Shown here: positions 1 to 7,971 of the stretch, in pieces
Layout: each line of letters begins with the position of its first letter
Numbering within the stretch: the first letter of the stretch is position 1
NCBI GenBank assembly: GCA_016872755.1
Contig: VGZE01000012.1
Coordinates: 1 to 45,122, forward strand
Length of the DNA: 45,122 nucleotides
Direction: 5' to 3'
Source of the DNA: Planctomycetota bacterium
GTDB lineage: Bacteria; Planctomycetota; UBA1135; GCA-002686595
Notes under the pieces: model-generated
What the model saw: the letters and a program-made list of their open reading frames with translations, nothing else
The model's database searches: none
What the model was told of the DNA's origin: nothing
Position numbers and translations under genes: made by a program

Positions 1-1
1 C

Positions 2-205
2 GCGCGCGCGAGTTTCGGCCCGGGCTGGCGCGTGCTGCACGAGCAGGAGCTGGAGGTGCGCGTGGCCTGCGACCGCGCCGCGCTGGCCGACGCGCTGGCG
101 CTGTCCTATCGCGGTCAGCGCGCCAGTGAGGCGGCCCGACTTTCCGAGCTCGCCGAGCTGCAGCTGACGCAGGCCTGGCACGTGCTGGAGCTGGAGCGGT
201 GCTGA
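2..205 (+). CDS. 3' end of a possible SAM-dependent methyltransferase gene (partial)
   Basis: The window opens inside this reading frame, which runs 67 codons to a TGA at 203-205. The visible tail is rich in Ala, Leu and Arg and contains SYRGQRASE followed by AWHVLELERC. That ending resembles the C-terminal tail of RlmA-like rRNA methyltransferases, where a short strand of the form 'vlxLxR' ends the protein, but no SAM-binding motif lies in the window, so the assignment is only a guess. The stop overlaps the GTG start of the next gene (199), which suggests translational coupling. Confidence 0.3.
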   Translation, partial: ARASFGPGWRVLHEQELEVRVACDRAALADALALSYRGQRASEAARLSELAELQLTQAWHVLELERC

Positions 206-512
206 GCGTCTTCGCGCGCGCGCCCGGCGCGCGCTTCGCCGAGGCCGGCCCCGACGGCGCGCAGCTCGACGTGGGGCGGGCCCGCGCGCAGCACGCGGAG
301 CTGCTCGAGCTGCTGCGCACGCTCGGTGCGCGCGTCGATCTCAACCCCGAGGCGGCCGAAGCCTCGCCCCTCTCCTGCTGCGTCGGCGACCTGGGCGCCG
401 ACCTCGGCGAGTTGTTCGTGCTCTGCCGGCCGGCACATGCAGAGCGGCGCGGCGAGGTGGACTGGATCGCGGCCGCACTGGACCCGGAGCTCGCGCTCGT
501 CCGAGTTCCGGC
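199..512 (+). pseudogene. Truncated dimethylarginine dimethylaminohydrolase-like (DDAH/amidinotransferase) gene
   Basis: From a GTG overlapping the upstream stop, about 104 codons read as the N-terminal part of the DDAH/arginine deiminase-like superfamily: an LDVGRARAQHAEL stretch, then a long helix, then LFVLCRPAHAERRGEVDWI. The last matches the family's substrate-binding segment, usually written RPG..SRRGE. Known family members hydrolyse methylarginines or related guanidino compounds and need a C-terminal catalytic His and Cys, which are absent here. After about position 505-515 the protein turns into Arg/Gly-rich nonsense. At the same point a minus-strand IS91-type transposase fragment begins, so the gene has been cut by a rearrangement. 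The usual acidic 'EDT' segment reads GDLGADL, perhaps a further sign of decay or a divergent member. Confidence 0.5.
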
Positions 513-513
513 A

Positions 514-748
514 ACTCGTCGCGGCCGCAGCTCGCGCAGTGCACGCGGGCGAAACCGTTGGCGAGGATCCCGCAATCGAGGTAGCGGTAGAGATCGCGGC
601 GGACGAAACCCGGAAACCCCGGCTCCCCCCGCTCGTCCGCACGCGCGAGGAAGGTCTGGAGGTGGCGCAGGAGCACCTGATGAAGAGGTCCACGCTCGGG
701 CTCGCGACGCCGGCGCGCACGTCGCAGCTCTGATTCCCGGGAAGGCAT
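514..748 (-). pseudogene. IS91-family transposase N-terminal zinc-binding fragment
   Basis: Reading the minus strand from 748, about 78 codons resemble the start of IS91-family transposases: LHQVLLRHLQTFLARADERG, then FVRRDLYRYLDCGILANGF, then ARVHCASCGRDEL. The family normally continues into a second Cys pair (FSCK..GFCPSC) and a Y2 or HUH nuclease domain; none of that follows. The fragment therefore holds only the first half of the zinc-binding domain, with one CxxC pair. Its 3' edge abuts the broken DDAH-like gene at about 510, so an IS91-type event or later deletion probably formed this junction. Confidence 0.6.
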
Positions 749-1236
749 GCCGGGCCGAGGACCGTTGGGACCGAATGCGGTGGCAGCTCAAAGCCCGGTC
801 TGCCGGCGCGCCGCTCGCCGCTCTGGATCTGGATCGCGCTGCGCGCGCTGGCGGTCAGCGCGAGCGTCGCCGTCCCGGTCAGGACGCGCGCCGTCAGCGC
901 GTATTTACCCGCGGGCAGGAGCGGCGAGCTCCGGGCGCCCCGCGCGAGGGCTGACTCGGCATGGAGGAGCTGGATCTCATACGAGCACCGACCAAGGTCT
1001 TGACACCGCTCCTACCCCACATTACTTTCTTGAGCCCGTCGGCAGGCCAGCAGGGCCTCTTGAGTACCTGCTTTTCCGTAGGATTCCGTTGGATGTGGTG
1101 CCCGCAGAGGGGTTCCCCATGCAGCTTGCCCCGCCGCACGACGTTCAGATGGCACTTCTCGCCCTCGGAAGCCCGCCGCCTTCGGCCAAGGATAGGTCTT
1201 GGTCGTCGACGACGACAGCGGCCCCGGCGGCACGCG
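749..1236. other. Intergenic debris with no supportable gene
   Basis: About 490 bases lie between the IS91 fragment and the IS630 fragment. Frames are open in several directions, but none gives a protein I recognise. On the minus strand near 800-920 a short stretch (LLPAGKYALTARVLTG) looks like the beta-strand repeat of a secreted protein, which may be leftover coding DNA from another broken gene. I see no RNA gene or regulatory site here. Confidence 0.4.
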
Positions 1237-1440
1237 CGCACAAGCGCAACGACGACTGGCTGGCCAAGTACGAATACCGAGTGCAATTCCATATCAGCCC
1301 GACCTCGGCCAGTTGGCTCAATCAAATCGAGATCGTCTTCGGTTGACTGCAGCGCAAGGCGTTCGAGGGGACTAGCTTCAAGAACTAAGGGCAGGGCGAA
1401 TTGAGAGAAGCGATCGGAGCTTTCCTTAAGCGCCACAAGC
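1237..1440 (+). pseudogene. Decayed IS630-type transposase, C-terminal remnant
   Basis: In one frame the DNA reads HKRNDDWLAKYEYRVQFH, then ISPTSASWLNQIEIVFG, a stop (TGA 1344-1346), LQRKAFEGTSFKN, a second stop (TAA), and GELREAIGAFLKRHKLA. This is the end of a DDE transposase of the IS630 type, where the sequence 'TPxSASWLNQIE' carries the last catalytic Glu. Two in-frame stops and the lack of the first two thirds show it is dead. No terminal inverted repeat is evident beside it. Confidence 0.75.
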
Positions 1441-1498
1441 TGGCTGCGGCCCCGGTCGGTTCTGCCGGCCACCGTGCTCCGCCGCTGATCCCGGCCCC

Positions 1499-2101
1499 AT
1501 GAGTCGGGTTCTTCTGGTCCTGGGGCATGGGCGTGTGTCGGGGCTGGGACATCGTATTCTGGAGGTGGCGCGGAAGGCGCTGGTCGAGGCGGACACCCCG
1601 CATCGCGTCCAGGACCTTCTCGCCGACGGGTTCGATCCACGGTTACGACTCACGGCCGGGGCGACGCACGCGGCCGCATGCAGCGCGGAGGAGGACCCTC
1701 TCGTTCACCGTTACCAGGAGGATGTGAGGTGGGCCGACGCCATCGTCGTCGTGCATCCGGTATGGTGGTTCGCGCCACCCGCGATCCTCAAGGGATGGGT
1801 CGACCGCGTTTTGGTCGATGGAGTGGCCATCCGACTGGAAACGAACCGACCTCCGTCCCCATTACTGGGTGGTCGCAGGGCGCTGGTCGTCCAGACCTTC
1901 AGTGCCACCAAGACCGTGGATCGCATCCTCTTGCGTGGTCTTGCCGGACGATTTTGGAGCCAGGCCGTATTCCGCACGACCGGGATCGAGCGGGTCACCC
2001 GGCTCGCACTCCACGGGGTCACGGACCTGGGAGACGCGCGCTTGGGTCGATTCGAGGCGAAGGTGCGGCGTGAGGTCGCGCGGCTGGGGGAAAGCCGATG
2101 A
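1499..2101 (+). CDS. Flavodoxin-fold NAD(P)H oxidoreductase (Flavodoxin_2 / KefF-MdaB-like)
   Basis: A 200-residue soluble protein. The N-terminus VLLVLGHGRVSGLGHRIL is a Rossmann-like strand and phosphate-binding loop for FMN or FAD. Around residues 75-100 the segment WADAIVVVHPVWWFAPPAILKGWVDRVL is the hallmark of NAD(P)H:quinone reductases of the Flavodoxin_2 family. Such enzymes transfer two electrons from NAD(P)H to quinones or other acceptors. Its stop overlaps the ATG of the downstream radical SAM gene in an ATGA arrangement, so the two are probably translated together; the reductase might supply electrons to that enzyme's iron-sulfur cluster, which is inference. The true physiological acceptor is unknown. 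Confidence 0.85.
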   Translation: MSRVLLVLGHGRVSGLGHRILEVARKALVEADTPHRVQDLLADGFDPRLRLTAGATHAAACSAEEDPLVHRYQEDVRWADAIVVVHPVWWFAPPAILKGWVDRVLVDGVAIRLETNRPPSPLLGGRRALVVQTFSATKTVDRILLRGLAGRFWSQAVFRTTGIERVTRLALHGVTDLGDARLGRFEAKVRREVARLGESR

Positions 2102-3225
2102 ACTCCCGCACGAACGCCCCGCTGGATCTCGCCACGAATACGCGGAGCACGAGCGGAAGCAGTCGGCCTGTCCTGCCCGAGGATCCTCGTGAATTGCTGA
2201 CTGCCCTCGACGCTGCCGTCGATCCCGACCTCGAGGCACGCCTGGTTGCGTGGTTCGCGACACCTTTGAAGGTCTTGATCGCGGCCCACGGCCCCGGAGT
2301 CGCCGCGGCGCACGCCGCACGATTTCAGCACCGCGTGATCCTGTACGCGCCGCTCTACGTCACGAGCGCCTGTCTCAACGACTGCTCCTATTGCGGCTTC
2401 CGCCGCAGCCGTCGCGGCAGAAGAGTCCGCCTGGGTGTCGAGGAAGCGCTTCGCGAGGCGGATTGCCTGGCGACTCACGGCCATCGGACGCTGGACCTCG
2501 TCTCGGGCGAAGTCCCGCAGGATCGCTTCATCGATCAGGTCTGCGAACTGTGCTCACGCATCCTCGAGGACACGGCGATCCTCCGCATCAATCTGAACCT
2601 CGGCGCGCTGTCCGGGGAGCAGTTCGACCGGCTGCGCGCCGCTGGGGCCGCGGCCGTTCACGTCTACCAGGAAACGTATGATCCGGCGACCTACGCGAGC
2701 GTCCATCGTCACGGCCCAAAGCGCGACATGGTCAATCGCCTGAAGGCCCCGGGGCGCGCACTGGCGGCAGGATTCCAGGGGATCGGTCTCGGCCTCCTGC
2801 TCGGGCTCGCGCCGCTGTGCTCCGATCTCGCTCGCCTCGCTGCGCACGCCAGGTCCCTGCGAGCCGACTTCCCCGCAGCGCGCATCGGCTTCTCGCTCCC
2901 GCGGATGCAGACCGCGGGACAGGATCCGGGGTTCGTGACCCCGGCGCCCGTCGCGGACGACGACTTCGTCAAGGCCTTCCTCTTCTTGCGCGTCGAGTTT
3001 CCCGACGCGCACCTGACACTCACGACGCGTGAGCGGCCCGAGATGCGCGATGCACTGCTTCCTCTCGGAGTCACCAAGCTCAGCGCCGGCGTGAGCACGG
3101 CGGCCGGAGGCTACACCGCAGGCGCCCGAGCCTCGGTGCATCAGTTCTCCATCCAGGACGAGCGACCACTCGCAGACATCTCCGCCGCGATCCTCGCGGC
3201 GGGATTGGTACCCGCCTCGCACTAG
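2098..3225 (+). CDS. ThiH/HydG-like radical SAM enzyme
   Basis: A 375-residue protein. Residues 82-101 carry LYAPLYVTSACLNDCSYCGF, with the radical-SAM cysteines C92, C96 and C99 (CxxxCxxC) in the context typical of ThiH, the 2-iminoacetate synthase that cleaves tyrosine for thiamine thiazole, and of HydG. Further matches are ETYDPATYASVHRHGPKRD, the LPLGVTKLSAGVST region and QFSIQDERPL near the C-terminus. The length fits ThiH (about 370) rather than HydG (about 470, with a C-terminal second cluster). No ThiG, ThiS or hydrogenase gene is nearby, so its product is open: the partner genes are a flavodoxin-fold reductase (ATGA overlap upstream) and another radical SAM gene downstream. It may act on tyrosine or tryptophan as other family members do. 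Confidence 0.85.
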   Translation: MNSRTNAPLDLATNTRSTSGSSRPVLPEDPRELLTALDAAVDPDLEARLVAWFATPLKVLIAAHGPGVAAAHAARFQHRVILYAPLYVTSACLNDCSYCGFRRSRRGRRVRLGVEEALREADCLATHGHRTLDLVSGEVPQDRFIDQVCELCSRILEDTAILRINLNLGALSGEQFDRLRAAGAAAVHVYQETYDPATYASVHRHGPKRDMVNRLKAPGRALAAGFQGIGLGLLLGLAPLCSDLARLAAHARSLRADFPAARIGFSLPRMQTAGQDPGFVTPAPVADDDFVKAFLFLRVEFPDAHLTLTTRERPEMRDALLPLGVTKLSAGVSTAAGGYTAGARASVHQFSIQDERPLADISAAILAAGLVPASH

Positions 3226-3264
3226 CGTCGTGGAACCGATGAGGCGAATCCCGCGGAACTTCCG

Positions 3265-3325
3265 GAGAGCCGGGGCGTACGGCCGAGTTCGCAGAGGCGG
3301 CTCCGCGCTTCCGCGCACGGCTCTC
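3265..3325. terminator. Inverted repeat downstream of the ThiH-like gene
   Basis: GAGAGCCG at 3265-3272 is matched by CGGCTCTC at 3318-3325, with a GC-rich 45-base interior that can fold further (GCGG/CCGC near 3297-3314). It lies 40 bases after the ThiH-like stop and before the next gene. It may end that transcript or act as an attenuator; there is no following U-run, so it is not a classic intrinsic terminator. Confidence 0.3.
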
Positions 3326-3364
3326 GTCGACGATTCAATGTGAATCTGTCGCTACACCACAGGA

Positions 3365-5350
3365 ATGCGAGACTCCATGATGTCCTCTCGACGCGTGCCA
3401 ACCGTCCTCCTTACGAGCGTCTGCCGTCCGATTGGCCCCAAGCACGGTGACGCGCCGAGCGTGGGCTACGAGCTCCTCCACGGACAGGTGACGCGTGCGC
3501 AGGGGATCTTCAGTCCGCGCTCACTGCACTTGCACTTCTCGCTGGAGTACATCGCCGAGAACATCGAGGCGCCGTGCGTCGTGCTGCAGTACCCGTCACG
3601 TCGGGAGCTGATCCGCGAACTGAAGAAGGGCTACGACTACGTCGGCGTCTCCTTCCTGCTCGCCGTCTTCCACCGCATGAAGGAGGTGATCGCCCTGGTG
3701 CGAAAGCACGCGCCCGACTCGAAGATCGTGCTCGGCGGCTACGGCACGGTGCTCTCGGACGCCGAACTCGCCACCTTCTCGGACTACGTGTGTCGCGAGG
3801 AGGGAGTCGGCTTCATGCGGCGCCTCCTGGGCGAGCCCGAGATCGAGATGCCCTACCGGCATCCGCTCGTCGTGAGCGAGCCCAGGATCTTCGGCCGTGC
3901 CGTTTCGAGGACCGGCATGGTCTTCGCGGGCCTCGGATGCCCTAACGGCTGCGACTTCTGCTGCACGTCCCATTTCTTCAAGCGGCGTCACATTCGGCTG
4001 CTGCCGACGGGTGCGGACATCTACGACGTCGTCGCGCGATACCTGGAGTTCGATCCGGAGATCACGCTGGTCGTCCTCGACGAGGACTTCCTCCTGAATC
4101 GACGGCGGGCCCTCGAGTTCCGCGATCGGGTCGTGCATCAAGGAAGGCCCCTCTCGATCTTCGCCTTCGCCAGCATCAAGGCCATCAGCCAATACGCGAT
4201 CGAGGATCTTTGCGAGATGGGGATCGACGGGCTGTGGATCGGCTACGAGGGCGCGCGGTCAGGTCTTGCCAAGCAGGAAGGCCGCGACCTCGTGGAACTT
4301 TTCGCGGACCTGCGGGCCCACGGCATCTCCGTCCTGGCGTCGATGATCGTCGGGCTGCCCTACCAGAACGAAGCCGTCGTACGCTCGGAACTCGAAGGAC
4401 TGCTGAGCCTGAAGCCCGACCTCTGCCAGTTCCTGATCTACGGCCCGACGCCCGGCACCCCGTTCTTCGAGCGCGTGCAGCGGGAGGGGCTCTTGCACGA
4501 GGACCTCGCAAAGGATCCGGAACTCTACTACCGCAAGTGCGACGGCTTCACGGCGATGGTCCAGCATCCGGTGATGTCAGCGCAGGTCATCGAGAGCCTG
4601 CAGAGCTCCTGTTTCCACGAGGACTTCCAGCGCCTTGGACCGTCGATCTTCCGCATGATCGAGACCTGGCTGCTGGGCCACCGCACGCTGCGCCGGTCTA
4701 CGCGCCCGATCGCGCAGGCCAAGAGCGAGCGATTCGGCCATGAGATTCGCAAGGCCTACCCCGTCTTCCTTGCCGGACGGTTGTTCGGACCCAACGCGAC
4801 GATACGGCGGCGCATCCGTCGATTGCAGCGCGAGATCCACGCCGAGTTCGGACGCCCGACCTGGGCCGAGAACATGCGGTCCGTCCTCGCGGTAGGGCTG
4901 GCCCTGTGGACGATGCTCACGCTCCGGCTGAGGGTTTTCCAGCATCCCAGCCTCGTGAAGCACGCCTACCGCCTCCCCGACGAGTCCCTGAGCCCGAATC
5001 GCGCCTGGCAGCGCCTGACGAAGCTCGGCGGACGCGTTTCCGTCGAGCTCAGAGCAGAGCGCACGGTTTGGGTCCATCTCGACGGAGCGCTCGGGGCCAT
5101 GGAGGCGGCTCGGATTGCGCGACAGGCCGGCGAGGCGCTGCGGCGCACTCGCAACAGGTTGGTGCTCGACATGAGCCGGTTGACTCACATCGAACACGAG
5201 GCCGCCCAGCACCTGGTCGAGCCGCTGCGGGAGTATCGCAAGCGCATCCGGCTCCTGGCGCCGATCGCTCCTGCGATCGGCGCGGACGCGCGAGTCGCAT
5301 CGGCATTGGCCGTGTTCGGTCTCTACCATGGATCCGGATTGGCCACCTGA
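3365..5350 (+). CDS. Radical SAM protein (B12-binding type layout) with STAS-like C-terminal domain
   Basis: A 661-residue protein in three parts. Residues 1-160 form a Rossmann-like domain resembling the cobalamin-binding domain of class B radical SAM enzymes (YVGVSFLLAVFHRMKEVI, KIVLGGYGTVLSDAE), but without the DxHxxG cobalamin ligand. Residues 185-420 are the radical SAM core, with GCPNGCDFC giving cluster ligands C192, C196 and C199. Residues about 560-655 (RVSVELRAERTVWVHLDG, LVLDMSRLTHIEHEAAQHL) look like a STAS-type domain, as in SulP transporters and anti-sigma antagonists. A hydrophobic segment near 520-535 could touch the membrane. ATGs at 3377 and 3380 are alternative starts; the AGGA at 3361-3364 is better spaced for 3377 than for 3365. 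The substrate is unknown. Confidence 0.8.
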   Translation: MRDSMMSSRRVPTVLLTSVCRPIGPKHGDAPSVGYELLHGQVTRAQGIFSPRSLHLHFSLEYIAENIEAPCVVLQYPSRRELIRELKKGYDYVGVSFLLAVFHRMKEVIALVRKHAPDSKIVLGGYGTVLSDAELATFSDYVCREEGVGFMRRLLGEPEIEMPYRHPLVVSEPRIFGRAVSRTGMVFAGLGCPNGCDFCCTSHFFKRRHIRLLPTGADIYDVVARYLEFDPEITLVVLDEDFLLNRRRALEFRDRVVHQGRPLSIFAFASIKAISQYAIEDLCEMGIDGLWIGYEGARSGLAKQEGRDLVELFADLRAHGISVLASMIVGLPYQNEAVVRSELEGLLSLKPDLCQFLIYGPTPGTPFFERVQREGLLHEDLAKDPELYYRKCDGFTAMVQHPVMSAQVIESLQSSCFHEDFQRLGPSIFRMIETWLLGHRTLRRSTRPIAQAKSERFGHEIRKAYPVFLAGRLFGPNATIRRRIRRLQREIHAEFGRPTWAENMRSVLAVGLALWTMLTLRLRVFQHPSLVKHAYRLPDESLSPNRAWQRLTKLGGRVSVELRAERTVWVHLDGALGAMEAARIARQAGEALRRTRNRLVLDMSRLTHIEHEAAQHLVEPLREYRKRIRLLAPIAPAIGADARVASALAVFGLYHGSGLAT

Positions 5351-5596
5351 TCTGGTGCTCGAAGTGGGATTGCGCACGAGGTCGCGATGTTCCTGCGTGA
5401 GCCGAGGACAGTTCCCGCGTGGGGTCCGGAACTCGAGGCTCACTCTTCGCGCGGGACAGATGACGCCCGACAGAAGGATCGGCTGTCGCACGAGCCCCTC
5501 GGGAGAGGGGATTCCGCGCCGAGGTCGCTCACGGATCGCCAGGGGTGATGGCCACCTGCCTCGGCCTCGCCGCTCTGTTCGGCCTGCTGCAAGTCC
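5351..5596. other. Intergenic region, possibly holding a frameshifted signal peptide
   Basis: No confident gene. From 5545 a frame reads MMATCLGLAALFGLLQV, a good signal-peptide-like hydrophobic stretch, but it is one frame off the following FG-GAP gene. It may be the original N-terminus of that gene, detached by an indel between about 5600 and 5660. Confidence 0.35.
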
Positions 5597-6625
5597 GTGA
5601 ACGCTTCTCGCCGACGATTCGCGGCCTACCTAGCGCTCGGTTCCGTCGAGGACACCCGTGCGCCGACCTCTTTCGTCGACGTGACGCTCGAAGCGGCGTT
5701 CCATTACCAGCACCACAAGCCTGTTCTCGACCCCAAGCTCGAACCGATCATGAGCTGGGTGGCGAGCGTCGGGGCCGCGGCTGCCGACGGGGACTTCGAC
5801 AACGACGGGTGGGTCGATCTCCAAGTCACGGACTCGGACAAGGGGAGGCCGAACCACCTGTACAAGAACCGGTGCGACGGGACTTTCACGGACGTGGCCG
5901 AGGCGGCCGGGGTCGCGCGCGTGAACGACGAGGACGGCGTCAGCACCGACTGGGTCTTCGGCGACTACGACAACGACGGATGGCTCGAGCTCTACGTGGT
6001 CCAATGGGGACGCAACCGCTTGTTCCACTATCGGCGAAACGGCGCGTTCGAAGACGTCACGGACCGGGCGTTTCGTGACGAGCACGAGCGCCCCGGCAGC
6101 CCTTGGGGCAACGCGTGCGCGGCGGTTTGGTTCGACTACGACGGGGACGGTCTGCTCGATCTGTACGTCGGGAACTACTTCGCGCTCTTCGACCTGTGGC
6201 ATCTCGAGCACACGCGCATCATGCACGACAGCTTCGAACGCGCGCGCAATGTCGAAAGGAACGATCTGTGGCACAACGAGGGAGACGGTACGTTCACGAA
6301 CGTCTCCGCACGTCTCGGTGTCGACGGTCCGGATTGGACGCTCGCCGTGGGACACGGCGACCTCGACAACGACAGCTGGCAGGATCTGTACGTCGCGGAC
6401 GACTTCGGGCCTGATCAGCTCTTCATGAACAACCGCGACGGGACGTTCCGGGACGTGACCGAGAAAGTGCCCGGCGCCGACACGAAGAAGGGCATGAACG
6501 TCGACTTTGGCGATTTCGACAACGATGGCTGGTTGGACGTCCAGGTCTCCAACCTCCACCCGTCTTCGGCCAAGCTGCAGCTCGGTCCGGGTTCGGCGAT
6601 GGTGATTCTCGACTCAAGCATCTGA
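5597..6625 (+). pseudogene. FG-GAP/VCBS repeat protein of CRTAC1 type, truncated
   Basis: From a GTG, 342 codons encode at least five Asp-rich calcium-binding repeats of the form DGDFDNDGWVDL, GDYDNDGWLELYV, DYDGDGLLDLYVGN, GDLDNDSWQDLYVADD and GDFDNDGWLDVQVSN, each followed by an 'F.DVT' or 'FTNVS' strand, the layout of a beta-propeller in CRTAC1/ASPIC-UnbV proteins, which are normally secreted. Two defects stand out. The frame starts without a signal peptide, while one lies just upstream in another frame. The C-terminal ASPIC/UnbV domain is missing: homology stops near 6570, where IS110-associated sequence begins. It is probably a dead or shortened gene, damaged by the neighbouring element. 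Confidence 0.7.
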
Positions 6626-7052
6626 AACGTAGGCAGGCGCTCGCCCGCCGCTCGAGGTCGAGCGACTCTCGCTCGCGCCCGCACCCGGCATCCCCTGCGA
6701 CATCGCAATCCCCGGCTGCATCACTGCAGTCGTTCGCGGTTGCTGGGATGAGGATTCGGCCGCTCGCTGGGCGAGTACGACGCGCTCCTGTGCGCGGAGA
6801 GGGCCGCATCGTGAGCAACGCAATGGACACCAAGCTGCGGGGCGTGGATGGGATGAGAAGGCCGGCCTCCGTGCGAAGTCGCCAGACGCCTCAGTGGAAG
6901 GAAGGGGATGGTCAGCGACCCCAAACCTGAGGAAACCAGCCCTGAAGCAGTCTACTCCCAAGCCACCCGCCCGAGCCGCGCCGTCGAACGCGACCAAGAA
7001 GACCTCCAACGTAGGCCAGGCAACTCCGTCCCTCTCTGGCACGGCCGCACCG
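6626..7052. other. Non-coding leader of the IS110-type element
   Basis: No recognisable protein except an optional N-terminal extension of the transposase frame (from 6894). In intact IS110-group elements the non-coding left end upstream of the transposase encodes the bridge RNA, so a degraded bridge RNA gene could lie here. Short hairpins are possible, for example CTCGC/GCGAG around 6765-6775, but I cannot define a bridge RNA fold by eye. Confidence 0.25.
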
Positions 7053-7622
7053 ATGTCGTCCACGATCGGTCTCGACCTCAGCGAACTCTACTCGCTCTTC
7101 TGCGTGCTCGTCGCCGGCGGTCGAGCGCTCGAGCAAGGACGGGTCGCGATGTCACCCGCCGACCTGATGGCGTTCTTCCAGCGCCTGTCGCCGGCGCGCC
7201 TGATCCTGGGAGTCGGTGGACAGTCACCCTGGGTCTGCCGCCTGGCAAAGGAACAGGACCTGGATGTGAACGTGGCAAACCCGCGCCGCGTGCGGTTGAT
7301 CACGCGCAACGACCGCAAGAACGATCGCACGGACGCCGAGCTCTCCGCGCGCCTGGGGCGCGTCGATGCGCAGTTGCTCTCGCCCGTGACGCACCGTTCC
7401 GTCGAGCACCAGTCCGGCCTCGCGGTGAGACGCGCGCGCGACGTGGTGGTGGCGTCGCGCACGGTACAGATCAACCACCTGCGCGGTGCGATCAAGTCGT
7501 TCGGACATCGCTTGCCGGTGAGTTCGTGCCGGCCTGATCCGCGCTCAGCTCCTTCGAACGATCGCTCTGGAACAACTCGATTCACGCGACGATCCCACTT
7601 TGTGTCCCGCCCGTCCGGGTAA
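7053..7622 (+). pseudogene. IS110-family transposase, internally deleted
   Basis: From ATG 7053 the protein begins STIGLDLSELYSLFCVL, the N-terminal DEDD (RuvC-like) domain of IS110 transposases. It continues QSPWVCRLAKEQ, VANPRRVRLITRNDRKNDR and DAELSARLGRVD, with the later acidic residues present. The usual Glu in 'EVGTxSPW' reads Gly (ILGVGGQSPW), so a catalytic residue is lost. After GHRLP at about 7515 the DNA jumps straight to the element's 3' end: in another frame the next codons read GEFVPA and stop at 7537, matching the tail of the second copy at 16185-16207. The Tnp_20 (C-terminal Ser) domain has been deleted. The frame from 6894 adds a 53-residue Lys/Pro/Thr-rich extension that may not be translated. 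Confidence 0.8.
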
Positions 7623-7636
7623 CTGCGCGCATGTCC
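7516..7636 (+). repeat. IS110-type 3' end, copy 1 of a direct repeat
   Basis: This 121-base stretch is repeated in the same orientation at 16186-16307. By hand alignment, 76 of the first 83 positions agree (7516-7598), and the last 15 (ACTGCGCGCATGTCC) are identical, with a more diverged middle. Both copies include the end of a transposase frame (G-E-F/L-V-P-A, stop) and the non-coding right end, so they mark ends of the same IS family. Confidence 0.85.
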
Positions 7637-7971
7637 TCGTGCTTCGAGCACGCGGCGTAGATCGCAGCACCTGGCCGGACGGAACCTCTCATGCACCGCG
7701 CCGAGACAAGGCGCCTCGTAGAGTGCGAATGGAAGCCAGCGGAGCAGGGTGGGAGCCTGCGTGCCTCGAACAGACGCGCCGGTCACGACCGGCCACAACT
7801 CGCCTTTCCCCTTGACTGCAGGGTGCCTTCTCATGGAAGCACGAGCCGGACACGCAGGAGCCTCTTTGGAGCGCTTCCAACCGCGCCGAGAACTGTTCGC
7901 AGACGGCCCCGAAGAGTGGTAGCTTCCATATCTCCCGGCTGCTCGCAGTGTGCGCACGGGAGTCGTTCTCC
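7637..7971. other. Intergenic region upstream of the pyrimidine operon
   Basis: About 335 bases between the IS110 end and preA. No gene is evident. It should hold the operon promoter, but I could not find a convincing pair of hexamers: TTGACT at 7812-7817 has no matching -10. A short inverted repeat (CGGTCACGACCG) lies near 7782-7793 and could be an operator. No regulator gene is linked to the operon. Confidence 0.4.

Noticed and set aside
3240-3340. Group II intron-like or riboswitch-like structure before the large radical SAM gene
   Set aside because: There is a GAGAGCCG/CGGCTCTC stem, but no domain V sequence, no intron maturase and no B12 or SAM riboswitch core.
7812-7840. TTGACT as a -35 of the pyrimidine operon
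   Set aside because: The position 17 bases downstream (GGAAGC) is not a plausible -10.
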